Shown: piece by piece, positions 27,638 to 32,522 of the stretch | Numbering within the stretch: the first letter of the stretch is position 1 | Layout: each line of letters opens with the position of its first letter | Assembly: GCA_004298325.1 (NCBI GenBank) | Contig: SCUF01000319.1 | Location: 1 to 32,522, forward strand | From: Betaproteobacteria bacterium | Lineage (GTDB): Bacteria > Pseudomonadota > Gammaproteobacteria > Burkholderiales > SG8-39 | Length of the DNA: 32,522 nt | Direction of reading: 5' to 3' | Notes under the pieces: model-generated | The model's database searches: none | The model's input: the letters and a program-made list of their open reading frames with translations, nothing else | What the model was told of the DNA's origin: nothing | Position numbers and translations under genes: made by a program

Positions 27638-29464
27638 TCAGCCCTCGAGCGGATGGACGTCGAGCCAGAGCAGCAGCACGACGAAAGTGTACGCGAGGCG
27701 GCGAGCGCCGCGCCCGGTGCGGGCCGCACGCCACAGCCGCCGCACGGCCGGCGCATCGAGGTACGGCGCCAGCGTCGCGCAGCGCGCGAGCGCACCCTCG
27801 CCCGCCTCGCGCCAGGCGCCGTTGAACAGCGCCCGCAGCGGCACGGAAAAGCCGTGCTTGGGCCGGTCCCACACCGCCTGCGGCAGGCTGCGTCGCGCCA
27901 GTTCCCGCAGCAGCGCCTTGCCGCCCCCGGCGTCGTAATGCAGCGCCGCGGGCAGTCCGAGCGCCGCGTCCAGCACCGGGTTGCCCAGCATCGGCACGCG
28001 CACCTCGAGTCCGTGCGCCATGCTGGCGCGATCGGCCTTGGCGAGGCAGTTCTCCGACAGGTAGGTCCAGAGATCGGCGCGCATCAGGCTCGCCGTGTCC
28101 ATGCCGCCGGCGAGATCGCGCCAAAGCTGCAGCGTCGCCTCCGGGCGGCAATTGGCAAGCGCATCCGGCGCCAGGTAGCGGGCGAAGCTCTTGCGGCCCG
28201 CGCGCCAGGGGCCGAGCTCCACGCGCCGGTACAGGAGCAGCTCCCGCCCGTGCAGCGTGCGGCGCAACAGCGCACCGGGCAGGAGTCCCGCGTCGAGCAG
28301 CCGGCGCGCGCTTGCCTGGCCCAGCCGAGCCGGATGCCGCGCCGCTTCGTCCGCGAAACGGGCGTAGCCGGCGAACATTTCGTCGCCCCCATCGCCGCTG
28401 ATCGCCACGGTCACGTGCCGCCGCGTCAGCTGCGCGAGCGCATGCGTCATCACGTACGCCGGGTCGGCGAGCGGCTGATCGAGCGCGCGGATCGACGCGG
28501 CGAACGCCTCCCCGCCGATCGCCGGCGCCTCGAGCACGTGATGGCGGCAGCCGAACATTTCCGCGACCGCGCGCGCCTGCGGCGTCTCGTCGTAGGCCTG
28601 CTGCGCGAAAGCGAGCGTGAACGTCTCGAGCGGCCGGGCACCGGCCTCCGCCATGTAGCGCACCATGAGGCTCGAATCGATGCCGCCGGAGAGGAACGCG
28701 CCCAGCGGCACGTCGGCCACGAGCTGCCGGCGCACGCTTTCACGCAGCGCCCGGTCGAGCTGCTCGAGCGTCTGCACGCGATCCGGCACCCGCGCCGCGG
28801 GGCGCGGAATCTCCCAGTAGCGCTGCAGCTCGCAGCGGCCGTCGGCCGCCCGCCAGCGCAGCCACGACGCCGGCGGCAGCTGGCGCGCCTCGCGCAGGAA
28901 CGAATGCGGCGCGAGGCAGACCTGAAAGGCGAGGAAATCGCGCAGCGCCTCGTAGTCGAGCCGGCGCGGAAAGCCGCGCAGCGCAAAGAACGCCTGCAGC
29001 GTCGAAGCGAAGGCCAGGCCGCGGTGCGTGGAATAGAAGAACGGCTTGACGCCGATGCGGTCGCGCGCCGCGAACAGCACGCGCTCGGCGACATCCCACA
29101 CGGCGAAGGCGAACATGCCGTCGAGGCGCGCCGGCAGCTGCGCGCCCCAGGCCGCGAAACCCTGCAGCAGCACCTCGCTGTCCGAGCGCGTCGCGAAAAC
29201 GCGCCCTTGCGCCTGCAGCTCGGCGCGCAGCTCGCGGAAGTTGTAGATCTCGCCGTTATGCACGAGCACGTAGCGGCCGTCGGCAGAACGCATCGGCTGA
29301 TGGCCGCCCTCCGGATCGATCACCGCCAGCCGCGTGTTGCCGAGAATCGCGTCCGCGCCCCGCCAGAGCTGCTGCTCGTCGGGCCCGCGCGAACGGATCG
29401 TCTCCAGCGCCGCCGCCGCGCTGTCCTGCCACGGTGTCGCGATCAGGCCTGCGATGCCGCACAT
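27638..29464 (-). CDS. asnB: Asparagine synthase (glutamine-hydrolysing)-like amidotransferase
   Basis: MCGIAGLIATPW (Cys2 nucleophile)...RSRGPDEQQ...LVHNGEIYNFRELR...LGAFLSGGIDSSLMVRYMAEAG (PP-loop)...AISGDGGDEMFAGYARF. Confidence 0.93.
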   Translation of the reverse strand: MCGIAGLIATPWQDSAAAALETIRSRGPDEQQLWRGADAILGNTRLAVIDPEGGHQPMRSADGRYVLVHNGEIYNFRELRAELQAQGRVFATRSDSEVLLQGFAAWGAQLPARLDGMFAFAVWDVAERVLFAARDRIGVKPFFYSTHRGLAFASTLQAFFALRGFPRRLDYEALRDFLAFQVCLAPHSFLREARQLPPASWLRWRAADGRCELQRYWEIPRPAARVPDRVQTLEQLDRALRESVRRQLVADVPLGAFLSGGIDSSLMVRYMAEAGARPLETFTLAFAQQAYDETPQARAVAEMFGCRHHVLEAPAIGGEAFAASIRALDQPLADPAYVMTHALAQLTRRHVTVAISGDGGDEMFAGYARFADEAARHPARLGQASARRLLDAGLLPGALLRRTLHGRELLLYRRVELGPWRAGRKSFARYLAPDALANCRPEATLQLWRDLAGGMDTASLMRADLWTYLSENCLAKADRASMAHGLEVRVPMLGNPVLDAALGLPAALHYDAGGGKALLRELARRSLPQAVWDRPKHGFSVPLRALFNGAWREAGEGALARCATLAPYLDAPAVRRLWRAARTGRGARRLAYTFVVLLLWLDVHPLEG

Positions 29465-30555
29465 GGCCAGACCGCCTCTGCCGCCAGACGTTCGTACGCC
29501 GCGACCACGTGCGGCGTGGCGTAACGCTGCAGATCGACGCGTGATGCGTCCGGAGGATGCGACAGCGCGCGCTCGATCGCCGCGCGCAGCGCTGCCGCGT
29601 CGCCCACCGGCACGAGGCAATCGGGCAGCGACTCGCCGAGGATCTCGCGCGGCCCTGAGGGGCAATCGGTGCTCACCACAGGCACGCCGAGCGCCAGCGC
29701 CTCGATGATGACATTGGGCAGACCCTCGTGGTCCGAGCACAGCACGAGCAGCGCGGCGCCCGCCATCCAGGGATAGGGATTGGCCCGAAACCCGGCAACG
29801 ACGACCCGCGCTTCCAGGCCGCGCGCCGCGATCATCGCGGCGAGCGCGGGCGCGGGCTCGGTGAGCAGGACCAGGCGATGGCGCGTAGCGAGCCCGGCGA
29901 AGGCGTCGAGCAGCAGGTCGTGGCGCTTCTGCGCCGAAAACCGCCCGGCGTGAACGATGTAGGGCCCCTCGGGCAGCGTGGCGGCGCCGGCCGCGCGCGC
30001 GCGCAGCGCCTCGAAATCGAACGGGTTCGGAATCACCTCGATGCGCGCGCGCCCGAGGCCGAGCGCGGCGCGCAGGTCGGCGGCAACACCCTGCGACACG
30101 GCGATGAGTGGCCGGCCGTCGTACAGCCGGCGGTAGCGCGCCAGGCGCCGCGCCGCCTTGGATCGATGCGCTGCGTGCAATCGCGCGACCTCGGCCGACA
30201 GCGTGTTGGCGATGCGGCACCAGTGCCTCGGCAGCCGCGCGCGCCGCGCCACCTCGTCGGCGAACGGCAGCGTGGAGACCAGCAGGTCGAAAGGCTGGTG
30301 GCGCGCCAGGTGCGCCTGCAGGCGGGCGAGCCGGCCCGCGGCCAGCCGCTTGCCGAGCCAGCCTTTGCTGACGGCGCGGTCCTTGGCCGTCACGGCGTGC
30401 ACCGTGACCCCGGGCGGAAGCTCGTGCGAGATCACGTTCTCCAGCAGGATCACCTCGCTGCGGTGGCCGCGCGCCGCGAGCGCGGCGGCGATATTGAGCA
30501 CCGCCCGCTCGGCGCCGCCGCCGGCGAGATTGGTGACGATGAAGCCGATTCTCAT
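29443..30555 (-). CDS. GT4 family glycosyltransferase
   Basis: MRIGFIVTNLAGGGAERAVLNIAAALAARGHRSEVILL...YIVHAGRFSAQKRHDLLLDAFAGL...LCSDHEGLPNVIIEALALGVPVVSTDCPSGPREIL. Confidence 0.93.
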   Translation of the reverse strand: MRIGFIVTNLAGGGAERAVLNIAAALAARGHRSEVILLENVISHELPPGVTVHAVTAKDRAVSKGWLGKRLAAGRLARLQAHLARHQPFDLLVSTLPFADEVARRARLPRHWCRIANTLSAEVARLHAAHRSKAARRLARYRRLYDGRPLIAVSQGVAADLRAALGLGRARIEVIPNPFDFEALRARAAGAATLPEGPYIVHAGRFSAQKRHDLLLDAFAGLATRHRLVLLTEPAPALAAMIAARGLEARVVVAGFRANPYPWMAGAALLVLCSDHEGLPNVIIEALALGVPVVSTDCPSGPREILGESLPDCLVPVGDAAALRAAIERALSHPPDASRVDLQRYATPHVVAAYERLAAEAVWPCAASQA

Positions 30556-31577
30556 GGTGCCGGCGGGTGCTCTTCGAGCGCGCGCGCCACCGCCGCGAAC
30601 ACCGTGTCGACGCTGATCGCCGACATGGGCGTTTCTTCGGCGCAAGGGTGCGGGTGCGGATGGTCGACCGGATAGAAGCACGGGTGCTCGAGCGCGCCGA
30701 GCAGCCGGCTGGACGAATGGCAGTGGTACAGCGCGACCAGCGGGATGTCGAAGCAGCCCATGATGTGCGTGGGGCCGGTATCCACGCCGACGTAGAGGTG
30801 CGCGCAGCTCATCAGCGCCGCGCTCTGGCGCAGGCTGAGCGCGCCGGCGAAGCTCGTGGCCGCGGCGCCGAGCTGGCCGGCGAGCCATGCGGTGCGCGTC
30901 TTCTCCTCGCTGCCGCCGAAGATGACGAAATGCGTTTCGGGCCAGCGCGCGCGGACGCGTGCCGCGAGCTCGGCGAAGCATTCGACCGGCCAGTCGCGAT
31001 AGGCCTTGGTGGGAAAACTCGCCACCTGCAGACCGATGCACGGCCGCCGCGGGCCGAGCGCGCCCAGCCGCTCGCGCGCCCACGCCCGCTCCTCGCGCGT
31101 GACCTGGTAGGCGAGCCGCAGGCCGGCCGGGCGGATGCCGAGCGGCTCGAGCAGCGCGAGCCGCATGAACACCGCGTGCCGGCTCAGCGCCGGCGGCTCG
31201 GCGACCGCGGGTTGGAGGCGGGCGTCGAGCGCCGCGTCGCCCTGGCGGAATGCGACCACGCGCCGCGCGACGCGCAGCGCGTAGGCCACCAGGGCGCGGT
31301 CGAAGCCATAGACGAATGCGAGGTCGTAGCGGCGTCCGGGCAGCCGCCCGAGCAGCGGCGCGCTGCGCTTGTCGATGCGCCCGACCTGCGCCAGGAACGG
31401 CAGGTGCTCGAGCACCTCGGCGCGCCTGGGGTGCGCGAGGCAGGTGATCGCGGCGTCCGGAAAGGCACGCGCCAACGCCCTGAGCGCGGGGGTCGCGAGC
31501 AGCGTGTCGCCGATGCGCGAGACGTTGATCACCAGCACCGAACCGATCGCCGGCGGGGTTGCGGCGCCCTCAGCCAC
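30552..31577 (-). CDS. GT9 family (heptosyltransferase-like) glycosyltransferase
   Basis: IGSVLVINVSRIGDTLLATPALRALARAFPDAAITCLAHPRRAEVLEHLPF...CIGLQVASFPTKAYRDWPVECFAELAARV...LYVGVDTGPTHIMGCFDIPLVALY. Start GTG 31577 or TTG 31586. Confidence 0.92.
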   Translation of the reverse strand: MAEGAATPPAIGSVLVINVSRIGDTLLATPALRALARAFPDAAITCLAHPRRAEVLEHLPFLAQVGRIDKRSAPLLGRLPGRRYDLAFVYGFDRALVAYALRVARRVVAFRQGDAALDARLQPAVAEPPALSRHAVFMRLALLEPLGIRPAGLRLAYQVTREERAWARERLGALGPRRPCIGLQVASFPTKAYRDWPVECFAELAARVRARWPETHFVIFGGSEEKTRTAWLAGQLGAAATSFAGALSLRQSAALMSCAHLYVGVDTGPTHIMGCFDIPLVALYHCHSSSRLLGALEHPCFYPVDHPHPHPCAEETPMSAISVDTVFAAVARALEEHPPAP

Positions 31578-32301
31578 GAGCCGCAAACTCGTACACGAAG
31601 TCGGGGAACGAATACTCGAGCGGCGCGAAACGCCAGGCCAGGCGCTTGAGCAGCCGGCGGGCGGGCGAAAACCGCTTGATCAGGTGGTAGGCCGAGAGCG
31701 CGAGACCGGCGCGGCGCGCGATCTCCATCGCCTGGGTCGGCGTGATCCAGCACAGGTGATCGAGGTTCACGATCGCCGTGCCGTCGCGCCGGAAGCGGCG
31801 GAAGAACTTGCGGCTGAACGGGTTCGGGGTCGAGGCGTAGACGCGTCCGTCCGCCTCCAGGTGGCGCGCGGCAAAGCGCAGCAGCGCAACCGTGTTGTCG
31901 ACATGTTCCAGGACGTCGCCGAGGAACACCCGCTCGAAACGCTCGCCGAGGTCGGCGCCGGAGGTCGCATCCACGCAGCGCACATCGAAGCCGCGCTGCC
32001 TGAGCTCGTCGACCAGCGGCGCCAGGATGTCGATGCCGACGCAGCGCCGCGCATGCCGCGCGATGCGACCGTGGCGCCAGTCCGGCTGGTCGAAATAGCG
32101 CGCGCTGTGCGAGACCACGCCGATGTCGAGCACCGAGCGCTGCGCGACGCATTGCTCGACGAACTCGAGCAGGCCGCAATCGGTGTGCACCCGGCGCACC
32201 GCGGCCAGGTAGCGTTGCACGGCGCGCCGGGCCTCCGGATGGTTCGGATCGTCGCTGATCCGCGTCCAATCCACGGCGGCGGGCGCCTCAGGCGGCGTCA
32301 T
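31570..32301 (-). CDS. Class I SAM-dependent methyltransferase
   Basis: SVLDIGVVSHSARYFDQPDWRHGRIARHARRCVGIDILAPLVDELRQRGFDVRCVDATS...RVFLGDVLEHVDNTVALLRFAARHLEADGRVYASTPNPFS. Confidence 0.85.
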   Translation of the reverse strand: MTPPEAPAAVDWTRISDDPNHPEARRAVQRYLAAVRRVHTDCGLLEFVEQCVAQRSVLDIGVVSHSARYFDQPDWRHGRIARHARRCVGIDILAPLVDELRQRGFDVRCVDATSGADLGERFERVFLGDVLEHVDNTVALLRFAARHLEADGRVYASTPNPFSRKFFRRFRRDGTAIVNLDHLCWITPTQAMEIARRAGLALSAYHLIKRFSPARRLLKRLAWRFAPLEYSFPDFVYEFAARG

Positions 32302-32340
32302 CCGGTGCTCGCCTCGCGCGGCCGGGCGCAGGGCCGATCC

Positions 32341-32361
32341 CGCGCATGACCTGCATGCGCG
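32341..32361. repeat. Inverted repeat in a divergent intergenic region
   Basis: CGCGCATG-ACCTG-CATGCGCG, perfect 8 bp arms, 5 bp spacer, between the methyltransferase start (32301) and the GT2 start (32464). Confidence 0.5.
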
Positions 32362-32463
32362 CCCCTGCGCTACCCGGTATGATCCTGCCGTCCGCCATGA
32401 GTTTCCTTCGGGCTCACGGCGGGCCGCCCTGCGCCGCTGCTCGATTCCGGGTCATTTTCGCAC

Positions 32464-32522
32464 ATGGTCGCACCGCAACTCAGCCTGGTGGTGCCCGTCT
32501 ACAACGTCGCGCCTTTCCTGCC
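32464..32522 (+). CDS. GT2 family glycosyltransferase N-terminus, truncated by the window edge
   Basis: MVAPQLSLVVPVYNVAPFLP; typical GT2 start (LSLVVPVYN). Confidence 0.75.
   Translation, partial: MVAPQLSLVVPVYNVAPFL

Noticed and set aside
25825-29524. Long + strand ORFs (600 aa and 713 aa)
   Set aside because: Antisense to the aminotransferase, FkbM and asnB genes; no domain recognised.
29465-30220. N-terminal extension of the 860 aa asnB ORF
   Set aside because: AsnB-type enzymes need Cys at position 2 after processing; MCGIAG starts at 29464 and the upstream part overlaps the GT4 gene in another frame.

Overview
GC-rich window, probably betaproteobacterial (inferred from protein content and gene order), holding part of a large cell-surface polysaccharide locus. 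Left flank, about 1-7.6 kb: thiC on the minus strand with a TPP riboswitch, pcm, a TolC-family outer-membrane protein, waaA (Kdo transferase), waaC (heptosyltransferase I), a WaaE-like GT2 and a nucleotide-sugar epimerase. Centre, 7.6-20.7 kb: a mosaic of glycan genes on both strands, including a tandem two-methyltransferase fusion, an SDR, a GT2, a GT2-GT4 fusion, a gene set resembling the GDP-6-deoxy-D-manno-heptose pathway (reductase, GDP-sugar 4,6-dehydratase, HddA-like kinase, HddC-like guanylyltransferase), a methyltransferase and a sulfotransferase-like protein. Right, 20.8-32.3 kb: 12 tightly packed minus-strand genes (methyltransferase, GT9, GT4, asparagine-synthase-like amidotransferase, FkbM methyltransferase, DegT-family aminotransferase, rmlB-A-C-D, ABC permease Wzm, ABC ATPase Wzt). 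A GT2 starts at the right edge. Points most worth checking: the heptose module lacking gmhA/gmhB in the window, the two-methyltransferase fusion, the sulfotransferase-like protein with a WRITAPLR tail, a possible Shine-Dalgarno switch downstream of the TPP aptamer, and inverted repeats at three convergent junctions. No CRISPR array, tRNA, rRNA, transposase or phage gene was recognised. All family assignments come from reading motifs; no database search was possible.
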